DNA of 34,541 nucleotides from Gammaproteobacteria bacterium (GTDB lineage: Bacteria; Pseudomonadota; Gammaproteobacteria; Steroidobacterales; Steroidobacteraceae), in assembly GCA_021323735.1 (NCBI GenBank), contig JAJPKM010000039.1:1-34541 (forward strand), read 5' to 3'. The notes below the pieces were generated by a model. That model was given only the letters and a program-made list of their open reading frames with translations, was not told where the DNA came from and made no database searches. This document shows, in pieces, positions 8,600-17,222 of the stretch. The translations under genes and the position numbers were made by a program. Each line of letters starts with the position of its first letter. Within the stretch, counting starts at the first letter, position 1.

Positions 8600-10447
8600 C
8601 TAGGACACGGTGAAACGAAGCCGGATTTGGGTGCGCACGGGTACGGCTTTGGCATCGCGCAGGATCGGCCGATAGCGCCATTGATTCACGGCTTTGAGCG
8701 CGGCATCGTCGAAAACACCGGGTGTGCTGGTTGCGTGCACCGCGGCGTCCTGCACTTTTCCGGTTTCCGACACGGTGAATTCCACGTCGACCCATCCTTC
8801 CAGCTTGTGGTCCAGGGCTTTGGCCGGGTACACCGGCTGCACCGTCTTTAGTGGCGTGAGCTGACTGGCGGGAACCAGGCTGGTCATGAAGCTTTGTTTG
8901 GCAAGAACGGCATCCAGATCCTGCCGCGCGGAGTTGACTGCCGCGGAGCTGAAACCGATGGCGCTCTCCTCCTCCAGCCAGCTCTTCGCCGCATCGTATT
9001 GACCGAGAACCAACGCACGGCGCGCCTTGGTCGCCAAGCGGGTGCCCAAATCCTGTTGGACCGAAACCAGCGCCGCATTACTGGGATCGAGCTGTTTAAG
9101 GGTCAGGTAAAAAAACTTCGCATTGTCCTCGGCCGGCTCGATCAGCCGATCCTGCAGCAAACGCTCGTTGGCCTTCTTGAGAAGTTCTTCCGCGGCATCG
9201 AGTGAGGCCGCAGCACTGGGCCGCTCGGCGGGAACCCCGGCAGATGCGCCGGCAGCTGATGCGGTGCCGGCGGATGGGGTGGCGATGGCTGCGCCGAGAG
9301 CGGATGCGTTGGGAACCGGCGCGCCGGCGGTGGGCGGGTTGGGAGCGGACGCGCGCGGCGTCGCGCCGGCGGCTGCCTCCTGTTCCGGCGAAAACACCTC
9401 AGCCGGTTCGGCCGCGCGGGCAGCGGCGCGGAGGTCCGCCGGCGGCGCGGGCAGCGACCCTGGCAGACTCTTCTCCTCCGGCTTGGTGTCGTTGTGCGGG
9501 CGCGCCGACGATAGGACCCTTTCCCGCGCCGTCTTGATCTGCTCGCGCAACCTCGCGAGCTGCGCGCTCAAGAAGGCAATGCGTCCGCTTTCGACGCCGG
9601 ACCTGCGCGCCGTTTCGATGGCTGCCGCAGCTTCCTCCAATCGCTCTTCGAGCAAGGCGTTCTCCGCGCGCGCCAGCAACCGCTCGTGCACTTCCGAAAG
9701 CCCTGCTCGGGCATCCGCATCGCCTGGGTTGTGTGCGAGCAGCCCCGAATAAAGCTCCAACGCGTTGTCGCCGCGCGGTTCGGTGAGATTATTCGCGGCC
9801 AGCGCAGCGGCGGCGCGCGCCAACCCGGATGCATCCGCAGAATCGGCTTTTGTGATCTGCGTCGGCGCGGCCGCATCGCCCGGGCTTCGCCGCGCGAACC
9901 ATGCGACCGCGACCACGGCCATCAACACCAGCGCACCGACTGCACCGGCGAGCTGCCAGCGGCGATTCGAAGAAGCTTTGCGCCGGGCGAGCGGTATCGT
10001 CGCGCCGCGGAGCCGCTGTTCCTCGTAGCGCTTGATGGCGGCTTCGGCGAACAATTTTGCCCGCCCCGGAGACATGGGCTTGTGAATAAATCGGTACACC
10101 ATGCCGGTGCTGATCAAACCGGCCAGCGCCGTCTCATCCTCGCGGTGGCCGGCGGCCACGACCACGAGATCGGGAAATTGCCGCTTGATCTGTCCGACGA
10201 ACACGCTGGCTGCCTCGTGCAGGGCCTGCGCGTCGAGGACCACGATGCCTACCTCGCCGGCAACCAAGAGGTCACTGACTTTGTCGGCGGATGGAACATG
10301 CCATAGGCGTCTGGCGCCGCCCATCGCCACGCGCAAGGTCTGCAGGAAGGCTTCGTCGCGCGTCAAGACCAGCAGCTCGATGATCTCGCTCGCGAGGCTG
10401 AATTTCAGCGTCTGCAGCGTGCCGCCATCTTCGTCGGAAGCTAGCAC
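8600..10447 (-). CDS. Receiver-like domain / transmembrane / TonB C-terminal fusion protein
   Basis: About 615 residues. Residues 22-145 look like a response-regulator receiver: LLVLTRDEAFLQ, VVLDAQAL with a candidate phospho-Asp at 72, and FIHKPMSP with the conserved Lys-Pro at 123-124. The usual Thr/Ser position is Ala/Gly. A single membrane segment follows at about 167-185. Next come helical, repeat-like regions rich in Ala/Glu, a Pro/Ala-rich linker (about 320-420), a second helical region, and a TonB C-terminal domain over the last 80 residues (VQPVYPAKALDHKLEGWVDV, then WRYRPI). The topology implies a cytoplasmic receiver and a periplasmic TonB-like end. Start: AAGGAA lies just before TTG-GTG at 10450/10447, and I take GTG at 10447. 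No TonB-dependent receptor or ExbBD genes are in the window. Confidence 0.85.
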   Translation of the reverse strand: MLASDEDGGTLQTLKFSLASEIIELLVLTRDEAFLQTLRVAMGGARRLWHVPSADKVSDLLVAGEVGIVVLDAQALHEAASVFVGQIKRQFPDLVVVAAGHREDETALAGLISTGMVYRFIHKPMSPGRAKLFAEAAIKRYEEQRLRGATIPLARRKASSNRRWQLAGAVGALVLMAVVAVAWFARRSPGDAAAPTQITKADSADASGLARAAAALAANNLTEPRGDNALELYSGLLAHNPGDADARAGLSEVHERLLARAENALLEERLEEAAAAIETARRSGVESGRIAFLSAQLARLREQIKTARERVLSSARPHNDTKPEEKSLPGSLPAPPADLRAAARAAEPAEVFSPEQEAAAGATPRASAPNPPTAGAPVPNASALGAAIATPSAGTASAAGASAGVPAERPSAAASLDAAEELLKKANERLLQDRLIEPAEDNAKFFYLTLKQLDPSNAALVSVQQDLGTRLATKARRALVLGQYDAAKSWLEEESAIGFSSAAVNSARQDLDAVLAKQSFMTSLVPASQLTPLKTVQPVYPAKALDHKLEGWVDVEFTVSETGKVQDAAVHATSTPGVFDDAALKAVNQWRYRPILRDAKAVPVRTQIRLRFTVS

Positions 10448-10655
10448 CAATGATTTCCTTCGTGCGGAACCTAGAATGCACCCGAAACCGGCGCGATAGT
10501 GCAACGCAGCAACCGCGGCAGATTGAGGCTAGTGTCATTCCACCGGCGACGCTATACGATACGGGGTCTCAGGGCACGTACAAGCCTGCTGCAGTGCGTC
10601 AATTCAGTTCTGTGACTGGTCGCTCATTTGGCGATCTTTCGCCCGGGGGGTTCAA

Positions 10656-11099
10656 TTGGGCGCGTCGATCGGCATTACCTCGAAGCTGGCTGCGGCGCAG
10701 CGCCCCGCCTTGGAAGACCTGCTGTTCTTCAACGGCAACCAGCACCGTGTGCGGTTGGGAATCCAGCAATCGATCGATGCCTACGGGGTACCGGAAATTT
10801 ACGAGCAGGATGGGGACTTGCGCGTGCGCGTCGGCGATATCGCCGGGGTGCAGACCCTGTTCGCCACCTCCGAGGAGGGCCGGCCGGTCGGGGTGGCGGT
10901 TTTCGTTCGATCCGCCCATGAACGCTTCGCGGTCTTGCATCTGGGAGTTGACCCACGATGGAGCCCGACCGCCTACTTGAGCACCCGGGTGTTGCTGAAG
11001 CTCATGCACGAAATTCGCAGTACCGCGCGCCGCACACGCGGCGTCGACTGCATCGAATTGGTTTACAAGGTACGTCACGCCGTGCGTCTGCACGGCTGA
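10656..11099 (+). CDS. Uncharacterised protein, possible GNAT-like fold
   Basis: 147 residues, no signal or membrane segment. The middle (GRPVGVAVFVRSAHERFAVLHLGVDPRW) has the strand-strand-turn pattern of GNAT acetyltransferase cores, followed by a helix carrying LLKLMHEIRSTARRTRGVDCIEL. The usual acetyl-CoA pyrophosphate loop (R/QxxGxG/A) is replaced by SPTAYLSTRV, so catalytic activity is uncertain and the assignment is weak. The start is TTG at 10656, with a GGGGGG run six bases upstream. It heads a run of same-strand genes (exported RidA, Tag, S9 peptidase) with 27 bp to the next. A long open frame on the other strand across this gene and ridA is a shadow. Confidence 0.6.
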   Translation: MGASIGITSKLAAAQRPALEDLLFFNGNQHRVRLGIQQSIDAYGVPEIYEQDGDLRVRVGDIAGVQTLFATSEEGRPVGVAVFVRSAHERFAVLHLGVDPRWSPTAYLSTRVLLKLMHEIRSTARRTRGVDCIELVYKVRHAVRLHG

Positions 11100-11126
11100 A
11101 TTCAAAGGGTAATCAAAGGGGATGCG

Positions 11127-11672
11127 ATGTTCAGCATGATCCATGGGCGCAAGGCCATTCTCGCCGCCGGTGTTCTGGCGTTGCTTTCCGCGGCGCCGGG
11201 CTTTGCCGCCGATCCCGGCAAAGCCGCGAAAGCCGCGAAGGTCGAGCGGTTGCCGCTGCCCGACGGCAATGACTTTCCGATTTCCGCCGCGGTGACGGTC
11301 AAGGCAGGCGTCGATACCTATTTCCTGAGCGGTGCTCTGGCACCGGTCATCAACAAGGATGCTCCCAAGGGCAGTGTGGCGGCCTACGGTGACACGGAGA
11401 CCCAAACCGTGGGAGCGCTCAACTCCATAAAAGGAACTCTCGCCAAACTGGGACTTACCATGGGCGACGTGGTGAAAATGACCGTGTTCTTGGTCGGCGA
11501 TCCGTCCAAGGACAACAAGATGGATTTCGCCGGCATGATGGCGGGCTACAAGCAATTCTTCGCTACCGCCGACCAGCCCAACAAGCCTTCGCGCAGTGCC
11601 GTACAAGTCGCCGCCTTGGCGGCTCCCGGTGCATTGGTGGAAATCGAGGTCATTGCCGCCAAGTCGCATTGA
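11127..11672 (+). CDS. RidA family protein with signal peptide
   Basis: 181 residues. An N-terminal Sec signal (GRKAILAAGVLALLSAAPGFA, cut before ADPGK) precedes a complete YjgF/YER057c/UK114 domain: a long first strand segment with YFLSGALAPVI, the helix GALNSIKGTLAKLGLTMGDVVKMTVFL, and the C-terminal motif RSAVQVAALAAPGALVEIEVIA. The Arg of RSAV, which in cytoplasmic RidA binds the carboxylate of 2-iminoacids, is kept. Cytoplasmic RidA hydrolyses reactive enamines/imines; an exported version must act on something in the periplasm, which is not known from sequence. A good AAGGGG Shine-Dalgarno sequence precedes the ATG. It is followed by tag after 9 bp. Confidence 0.9.
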   Translation: MFSMIHGRKAILAAGVLALLSAAPGFAADPGKAAKAAKVERLPLPDGNDFPISAAVTVKAGVDTYFLSGALAPVINKDAPKGSVAAYGDTETQTVGALNSIKGTLAKLGLTMGDVVKMTVFLVGDPSKDNKMDFAGMMAGYKQFFATADQPNKPSRSAVQVAALAAPGALVEIEVIAAKSH

Positions 11673-11681
11673 GCGCGATCC

Positions 11682-12293
11682 GTGGCGCAAGATCGTCGGA
11701 AGATGAAAGTGCAGCGCCATGCGGACGGCAAGCTGCGCTGTGCCTGGTGTCCGCCGGACCCCGTGTACCTGGCGTATCACGACACCGAGTGGGGCGTGCC
11801 GTTACGCGCCGATAATGCGCTGTTCGAGATGCTGTGTCTGGAGGGCGCCCAGGCGGGATTGAGCTGGATCACCGTGCTGCGCAAGCGCGAATCCTACCGG
11901 CAGGCCTTCGATTATTTCGACGCCGAAAAAATCGTCCGCTACGGCGCGGCGAAACGCCGGCAGCTGCTCGAGGATCCCGGCATCATCCGCAATCGCCTCA
12001 AGGTCGAGGCCTTCATTGCGAATGCAGCTGCGTACCTCGACATCCGCAGCTCCAAAGGCTCCTTCAGCGACTATCTATGGCAGTTCACGGATGGCAAGGT
12101 GCTGCGCCGCCGGCCGGTGTATCTCGGGGAGGTGGCCCAATCGACGGCGCACAGCGACGCGATGAGCAAGGATCTCAAACAAAAGGGTTTCAAATTCGTC
12201 GGGTCCACGATTTGCTACGCCTTCATGCAGGCCGTGGGAATGGTGGATGAACATCAACGACGCTGTTGGGCAGCGGCTCGAAAACACAAATAA
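11682..12293 (+). CDS. tag: DNA-3-methyladenine glycosylase I
   Basis: 203 residues matching the Tag family: the zinc-ligand Cys in LRCAWC, the signature YLAYHDTEWGVPLRADNALF, EMLCLEGAQAGLSWITVLRKRESYRQAF, and the C-terminal GFKFVGSTICYAFMQAVGMVDEH, which carries the second part of the zinc site and the DNA-binding pocket. It removes 3-methyladenine from alkylated DNA as the first step of base excision repair. Start: GTG at 11682, or ATG at 11703, which has GGA only two bases upstream. Both leave the domain intact. It sits between ridA and the S9 peptidase with short gaps, so co-transcription is likely. Confidence 0.95.
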   Translation: MAQDRRKMKVQRHADGKLRCAWCPPDPVYLAYHDTEWGVPLRADNALFEMLCLEGAQAGLSWITVLRKRESYRQAFDYFDAEKIVRYGAAKRRQLLEDPGIIRNRLKVEAFIANAAAYLDIRSSKGSFSDYLWQFTDGKVLRRRPVYLGEVAQSTAHSDAMSKDLKQKGFKFVGSTICYAFMQAVGMVDEHQRRCWAAARKHK

Positions 12294-12304
12294 GGGGTTA
12301 ACGG

Positions 12305-14362
12305 ATGACGGTAGGCGCGCGAATTTCGGCGGCGGCGATTTCCATTCTCGTGGCCGTCCTCATGGCGACGCCGGGCTTTGCGCAGCAGAAGCCCGCCTTC
12401 AGGCCGCTCGATGTATTCGACCTTCAATGGGTTGCCGATCCGCAAATTTCTCCCGACGGACGCAGCATCGCCTATGTGCGCACCGGCTACGACATCAAGT
12501 CCGACCGTGCCCGCGGCAGCGTCTGGCTGGTGGGCATCGACGGGAAGAATGAACGCCCGTTATCCGGCGCGCCCGTAAGCAGCTCACCGCGCTGGTCGCC
12601 GGACGGCTCGCGCATCGCCTACATCGCACGGGCGGCCGACAACTCCGCGCAGCTCTTCATGTATTGGACGGCCAGCGGCGTCAGTGCGCCGATCAGTAAT
12701 TTTACCGACTCGCCCAGCGGCCTCGCATGGTCTCCCGACGGGAAATGGCTGACTTTCACCATGCCGGTGGCACAGGAACGCAAACCTTTCAAAGTTGAGC
12801 TGCCGGAGATGCCGAAGAACGCCAAGTGGGCGGACCCGCCGAAGCTCATCGACCGGATGGTGTTCCGCGCCGACGGCGAGGGCTACTTGCCCAGTGCCTA
12901 TGCCCAAGTCTTCGTGGTCTCGGCGGATGGCGGCGCGGCTCGCCAGGTGACACACGGTGATTTCGATCATCAAGGGCCGCCCGCCTTCACGGCCGATGGC
13001 AAGGGCGTGCTGGTCGCCGCCAATCGCCGCGCCGACGCCGACTATGCCCCTCTCGACAGCGAGATCTACCGCATCGATCTGGCGGACGACAGCATTCATG
13101 CTCTCACCGACCGGCGCGGCCCTGACCGCCAGCCCGTACCCTCGCCGGACGGCAAGCACATCGCTTACTTGGGATTCGATGACAGGGAACTGGGCTATCA
13201 GGCCGTGCAGCTCTATGTCATGGACAGCGACGGCAGCCACGCACACTCCCTCACCGCAGCGCTTGATCGCGACGCCGCCTCGCCGAAATGGCTCGCCGAC
13301 TCCAAGCAGCTGGTGTTCCAGTACGCGGATCACGGCTCGACCAAGATTGCCGCCATCGACTTGGCGGGCACGATGCGCATCCTCGCCGACGGCGTGGGCG
13401 GCAACGACGTGTCCCGGCCTTATGCGGGCGGTTCATTTTCGGTGGCAGCGAACGGCCGCTTCGCCTTTACCAAGGAGAGCCCCACGGCGCCGCCGGTACT
13501 GGCCACCGGCACCTCGATGCGGGATATCACGAGCTTAGAGTCCCTAAGCGGGAATCTGCTGGGACAACGCACCTTAGGCGCACTCGAAGAAATCAGCTTC
13601 GAATCCTCGGCAGATCATCGGCGCATGCAGGGCTGGATCGTCAAACCGCCGGGATTCGATCCCGCGAAGAAGTATCCCTTCATCCTGGAAATACATGGCG
13701 GCCCATTCGCCATGTACGCGCCGAGCTTTGCCGCGGAAATCCAGCTATACGCCTCCGCGGGCTACGTGGTGCTGTACATGAACCCGCGCGGCAGCACCGG
13801 CTACGGCGAGGAATTCGCCAATCTGATTCATCATGACTATCCCAACAAGGACTACGATGACCTCATCTCCGGCGTCGATGCCGTGATCGGTCGCGGCTAC
13901 GTCGACACCTCGCGCCTGTTCGTCACGGGCGGCAGCGGCGGGGGCGTGCTCACCGCCTGGATCGTCGGGCACACGGATCGCTTTCGAGCGGCGGTGGTCG
14001 TCAAACCGGTGATCAACTGGACCAGCTTCGTGCTGACCGGCGATATGACCAACTACTTCTACCGCTACTGGTTCGGCGAGTTCCCCTGGGACGATATGCA
14101 GGCCTATTGGAAACGATCACCGCTGGCCTACGTCGGCAACGTCAAAACGCCGACCATGCTGATGACCGGCGAGGTGGACTACCGCACCCCCTCGAGCGAA
14201 GCCGAGCAATTCTATCAAGCGCTGAAGCTGCGCAAGGTCGATACCGCGTTGGTGCGTGTTCCCAATGCTTCGCATGATATTTCCGCTCGGCCGAGTCTGC
14301 TCATCGACAAGGCGGCGTATGTGCTGGCCTGGTTCAAATCGCACGACGCGCCATCACCGTAG
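12305..14362 (+). CDS. S9 family peptidase, secreted (prolyl oligopeptidase-like)
   Basis: 685 residues with a signal peptide (ISILVAVLMATPGFA, cut before QQKPAF). The N-terminal two thirds carry repeated WSPDG/ISPDG-type blades (WVADPQISPDGRSIAYV, SPRWSPDGSRIAYI, LAWSPDGKWLTFT) of a beta-propeller. The C-terminal alpha/beta hydrolase starts near YPFILEIHGGPFAMY, and the catalytic triad is visible as Ser544 in GGSGGG, Asp625 in GEVDYRTP and His657 in NASHD. This is the S9C/acylaminoacyl-peptidase-like class that cleaves short peptides, here in the periplasm. AGGGG at 12292-12296 precedes the ATG, and the gap to tag is 11 bp. It is convergent with the unknown exported protein at 14375. Confidence 0.95.
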   Translation: MTVGARISAAAISILVAVLMATPGFAQQKPAFRPLDVFDLQWVADPQISPDGRSIAYVRTGYDIKSDRARGSVWLVGIDGKNERPLSGAPVSSSPRWSPDGSRIAYIARAADNSAQLFMYWTASGVSAPISNFTDSPSGLAWSPDGKWLTFTMPVAQERKPFKVELPEMPKNAKWADPPKLIDRMVFRADGEGYLPSAYAQVFVVSADGGAARQVTHGDFDHQGPPAFTADGKGVLVAANRRADADYAPLDSEIYRIDLADDSIHALTDRRGPDRQPVPSPDGKHIAYLGFDDRELGYQAVQLYVMDSDGSHAHSLTAALDRDAASPKWLADSKQLVFQYADHGSTKIAAIDLAGTMRILADGVGGNDVSRPYAGGSFSVAANGRFAFTKESPTAPPVLATGTSMRDITSLESLSGNLLGQRTLGALEEISFESSADHRRMQGWIVKPPGFDPAKKYPFILEIHGGPFAMYAPSFAAEIQLYASAGYVVLYMNPRGSTGYGEEFANLIHHDYPNKDYDDLISGVDAVIGRGYVDTSRLFVTGGSGGGVLTAWIVGHTDRFRAAVVVKPVINWTSFVLTGDMTNYFYRYWFGEFPWDDMQAYWKRSPLAYVGNVKTPTMLMTGEVDYRTPSSEAEQFYQALKLRKVDTALVRVPNASHDISARPSLLIDKAAYVLAWFKSHDAPSP

Positions 14363-14374
14363 GTACAAATCCCG

Positions 14375-15361
14375 TCAGTGGTGAATTTCCGCAGGTTCCA
14401 GCGCCAGGTGGTGTTCGCGCAGCAATGCGATGCAAACATCCTCCTCGCGCGGCCGGAGGCGCATTTCGGCCAGCCGTTTTCGCGCCCGCGCGTTCTGCGT
14501 CCAGGGCAGAATCGACAGTTCCCATTTGCCCACGGCGCCTGAGCGCCACTCCAGCAGCCGCCTGCGCTCGGCCAAGCTTTTCGCCTCCTTGCTGTCCGGT
14601 GCCACCAAGCGCCGCTCGATGCTGAAACCCACCAGCTGCACCACCACGGTGTCGCCTCTCTGCATGATCTTGGCCAGCCTCAGGCAATCCTCGTGCCGCG
14701 CGCTCGAGGGCGTCGATTCCCGGCAGGAATCGATCAGCGGCGAGAGGACCGGGATGATCTCGGCAGTGGCGACCCCGGAGAGCGTGGCCAACTTTGCCAT
14801 GTCAGAGGAGACCACGCCGCTCGGCAATTCCCGGCGGACCGCGCTCAAGGCATCGAACATCAGCACCATGAGTTGGTTGTAGTAAAGATCGAAGCGCGAA
14901 CCGCGCGCCATGTCCGAAAGCACCCGATCGATTTCCACCGCATCCCGGTCGCGGTGGGCGATGGTCAACTGCGACAGCCAAGCGGCGCCGTTGTCAGGAT
15001 CGACCCAGCGCAGTACGGTGGCGACGTCTCGGCTGTCACAGCCGGGCGTTGCGGTGCAGAGCTGCAGATGCAGCCAGCCGATCGCGCCGCTGTCGGGCGC
15101 CAACTCGCTGGCGCGCGTGATCAACTGCAGCGCCGCCGGTGCCGCCGCCGGCGCGGCGTAGCTGCTGGTAAAGGCCAAAGCGGCCGCCGTTGCCACGGAA
15201 TTCGCATCGGGCCGCGCCGCCAGCGCGCGCACGGCCTCGTCGCGCCAGACTTGGAATTTGTACGCCTCCGATTTGGGATTGAGCGCAGGAGAAGACATTG
15301 CGGCCGCCGAATGCGCGGCGGCCACCGTCAGAATCATGAGCTTCAATCCGTGTTTGACCAC
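14375..15361 (-). CDS. Hypothetical exported protein, 328 aa
   Basis: I do not recognise a named domain. The N-terminus (LKLMILTVAAAHSAAAMS) is a signal peptide. The rest is predicted helical and Ala/Leu-rich, with stretches such as PAALQLITRASELAPDSGAIGWLHLQLC and RWVDPDNGAAWLSQLTIAHR that look like loose tetratricopeptide or Sel1-like repeats, and a Cys-containing segment (CTATPGCDSRDV) that may form disulfides. GTG at 15361 is taken as start; ATG at 15337 would leave a short signal. It lies 13 bp downstream of the DUF502 gene and is probably co-transcribed with it. The periplasmic location is inferred from the signal alone. Confidence 0.75.
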   Translation of the reverse strand: MVKHGLKLMILTVAAAHSAAAMSSPALNPKSEAYKFQVWRDEAVRALAARPDANSVATAAALAFTSSYAAPAAAPAALQLITRASELAPDSGAIGWLHLQLCTATPGCDSRDVATVLRWVDPDNGAAWLSQLTIAHRDRDAVEIDRVLSDMARGSRFDLYYNQLMVLMFDALSAVRRELPSGVVSSDMAKLATLSGVATAEIIPVLSPLIDSCRESTPSSARHEDCLRLAKIMQRGDTVVVQLVGFSIERRLVAPDSKEAKSLAERRRLLEWRSGAVGKWELSILPWTQNARARKRLAEMRLRPREEDVCIALLREHHLALEPAEIHH

Positions 15362-15374
15362 GCGTCAAACCGCC

Positions 15375-15980
15375 TCAAACGTTGCGATTGCCGGCGGCCG
15401 TCAGCCCCGCGGTGATGGCGAGACGCATGGCGTCCTCGACCGAGATGTCCAGCGGCCTGACCCGATCCCGAGGCAGATAAATGGTGTAGCCGCCGAACGC
15501 ATAACTCATGGGAAAGTAGACGGTGACCCAGTTCTCGCCGCCATGCGCCAAGAGCACCGTGGGCACATCCTCGCGGGTCACGAAGCCGATGGCATGGACA
15601 TCGGCAAAGCGCGCCAGCACCACCCGCTGCAGGTCGCGCTTCTCGCCGCTGCCGGAGGGCAGCAAGCTCACCACGTCGCGAAATCCACCGTACAGGGTCT
15701 TGACGAACGGAATGCGGCCCAAGAAATCGTTCCAGTACTTGAGCAGGATTCTGCCGGCATAGGCGTTGACCACACCGCCGACGAACAGGAGCAGCAAGAA
15801 GCCTGCGATCAAGCCTAAGCCCGGCCAATAATGCTCGGGGCTGACCAATCTCAAGGCAATCAAAGCGCGCCGCAGCCAGCTCTCGACGGTATTCACCAGC
15901 CACCAAATCACATACACCGTCAAGGCCAACGGCAGGACGGTCACCAAACCGCTCATGGTGAGGGTTAAAATCTTGCGCAT
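15375..15980 (-). CDS. DUF502 family inner-membrane protein
   Basis: 201 residues. Two membrane segments (about 4-28, SGLVTVLPLALTVYVIWWLV, and about 55-75, LGLIAGFLLLLFVGGVVNAYAG) are followed by the conserved DUF502 block IPFVKTLYGGFRDVVSLL and a soluble beta-rich domain with VHAIGFVTRE and VTVYFPMSYAFGGYTIYLPRD. The family is widespread and its function is unknown; plant homologues are the COV (continuous vascular ring) proteins. ATG at 15980 is chosen because MRKILTLTMSG starts the first helix; an upstream GTG extension would add 15 polar residues. It is upstream of the unknown exported gene and divergent from the acetyltransferase at 16029. Confidence 0.9.
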   Translation of the reverse strand: MRKILTLTMSGLVTVLPLALTVYVIWWLVNTVESWLRRALIALRLVSPEHYWPGLGLIAGFLLLLFVGGVVNAYAGRILLKYWNDFLGRIPFVKTLYGGFRDVVSLLPSGSGEKRDLQRVVLARFADVHAIGFVTREDVPTVLLAHGGENWVTVYFPMSYAFGGYTIYLPRDRVRPLDISVEDAMRLAITAGLTAAGNRNV

Positions 15981-16028
15981 GGGATTATCATCGCATGATC
16001 GGGCCTCGCGCGCCCACTGGGGCAATCC

Positions 16029-16526
16029 ATGACACCGCCATCAGGTATCGACATCTCACCCGCAACACCCGCGGATGTGGCGCTGATTCTCTCCCTGATC
16101 AACGAACTCGCCGACTATGAAAAGCTGCGGCACGAGAGCGTCGCTACCGAGGCGTCGATACACCAAGCACTGTTCGGGCCAAAGCCGCATGCCGAGGCGG
16201 TGATCGCCCGATTGGGCGGCGAACCTGCGGGTTTTGCGCTGTTCTTTCACAATTTCTCGACCTTTCTCGGCAAGCCAGGGCTGTACTTGGAAGATCTATT
16301 CGTGCGCCCCGCCCACCGAGGCCGCGCGGTCGGCAAGTCCCTGCTGAGTCATCTCGCGGCGCTGGCCGTGGAACGCGGCTGCGGGCGCTTCCAGTGGCAA
16401 GTGCTCGACTGGAACCGGCCCTCCCGCGAGTTCTATGAACGCTTAGGCGCGCAGGCCGATCCGGCCTGGGTCAATTATCGGATGACCGGTGATGCGCTGC
16501 GGCGCTTGGCGGAAGGCCATTCATGA
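16029..16526 (+). CDS. GNAT family N-acetyltransferase (spermidine/diamine acetyltransferase-like)
   Basis: 165 residues with a complete GNAT core. ISPATPADVALILSLINELADYEKL is the substrate-side helix seen in SSAT-like enzymes. AGFALFFHNFSTFLGKPGLYLEDLFV is followed by the acetyl-CoA loop RPAHRGRAVGKSLL (motif A), then QWQVLDWNRPSREFYERLGA (motif B, with the Asn and Tyr typical of the family). The GLYLEDLFV and FYERLGA segments match polyamine/thialysine acetyltransferases, so a small diamine or amino-acid analogue is a plausible substrate (inference). It is cytoplasmic. Its last 6 bp overlap the 3' end of the convergent gspB. Confidence 0.9.
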   Translation: MTPPSGIDISPATPADVALILSLINELADYEKLRHESVATEASIHQALFGPKPHAEAVIARLGGEPAGFALFFHNFSTFLGKPGLYLEDLFVRPAHRGRAVGKSLLSHLAALAVERGCGRFQWQVLDWNRPSREFYERLGAQADPAWVNYRMTGDALRRLAEGHS

Positions 16527-17207
16527 TTGCCGCGGCAGTATGAAGCGCAGTCCCTGATAGTTGAGCACGACACCGTCGCGCCGAATGTGCTCGACGAGGG
16601 GCCCCTCAGGCAGGGAACTGCCTTCGTGATACTTGCGCATGTTGATGTAGACGAAACGCTCGGCCGGCCTGGTGGCATACACATGCACGTCCAAATGCAG
16701 CTCGGGCAGCGCCTGCGCGCCCGACAGGCTGATCTCGTTGATCGAGGGCAGCACTTCCTCGTTACCTCCATTGGCCTCCTCGACCAGCACGGGATCGGGC
16801 TGGCGCACGAGACGCGGCCCAGAATGCGAGCTTGAACGCGGAGTGACGAGCGGCGCGACGGCGGCCGGTCCTTGGCCCGCCGAAGCATCTTCCGAAGGCA
16901 CCGGGATTTCGGGTGCGTACACCGGCGCGGGATCCAGCGGACTGAAATGATCCGCGACCACTCGTGTCTTGTCCGCGGCCGGAGCCGCGGTATCGGGTCG
17001 CTTCAGGGTCGAAGCGGCCGGGGTGCCGGATCGTATGAGCATCACGCCGAGCACGACGAGGTTGATGCAGAGCAGGCCGCCCAGCAAGATCGCCCAGAGA
17101 GGCAAACGGCCGCGGCGCTGCGCGGCCGGCGCATCCATCAATCCCGGCTGAGATTGGCGCTGCCGCTCGATTTCGGATTTCTTCAACGCATCGAGAATGA
17201 AGGACAT
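16521..17207 (-). CDS. gspB: GspB-like general secretion pathway protein
   Basis: 228 residues. The N-terminus MSFILDALKKSEIERQRQSQ is the conserved cytoplasmic signature of GspB/ExeB. A single membrane helix follows (about 35-58, LPLWAILLGGLLCINLVVLG), then a Pro/Ala-rich periplasmic linker, and a C-terminal domain (about 150-228) with LPELHLDVHVYATRPAERFV and a VVLNYQGLRFIL ending, typical of the GspB periplasmic domain. With GspA it helps insert or assemble the type II secretion secretin through the peptidoglycan. It starts 15 bp after exeA/gspA, so the two form an operon. No other gsp genes are in the window. Confidence 0.9.
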   Translation of the reverse strand: MSFILDALKKSEIERQRQSQPGLMDAPAAQRRGRLPLWAILLGGLLCINLVVLGVMLIRSGTPAASTLKRPDTAAPAADKTRVVADHFSPLDPAPVYAPEIPVPSEDASAGQGPAAVAPLVTPRSSSHSGPRLVRQPDPVLVEEANGGNEEVLPSINEISLSGAQALPELHLDVHVYATRPAERFVYINMRKYHEGSSLPEGPLVEHIRRDGVVLNYQGLRFILPRQS

Positions 17208-17222
17208 GATCGCTCCTTGGGC

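Noticed and set aside
10599-11780. 393-codon minus-strand open frame over the GNAT-like gene and ridA
   Set aside because: RidA domain and signal peptide on the plus strand are unambiguous; the minus frame is His/Gly-rich shadow.
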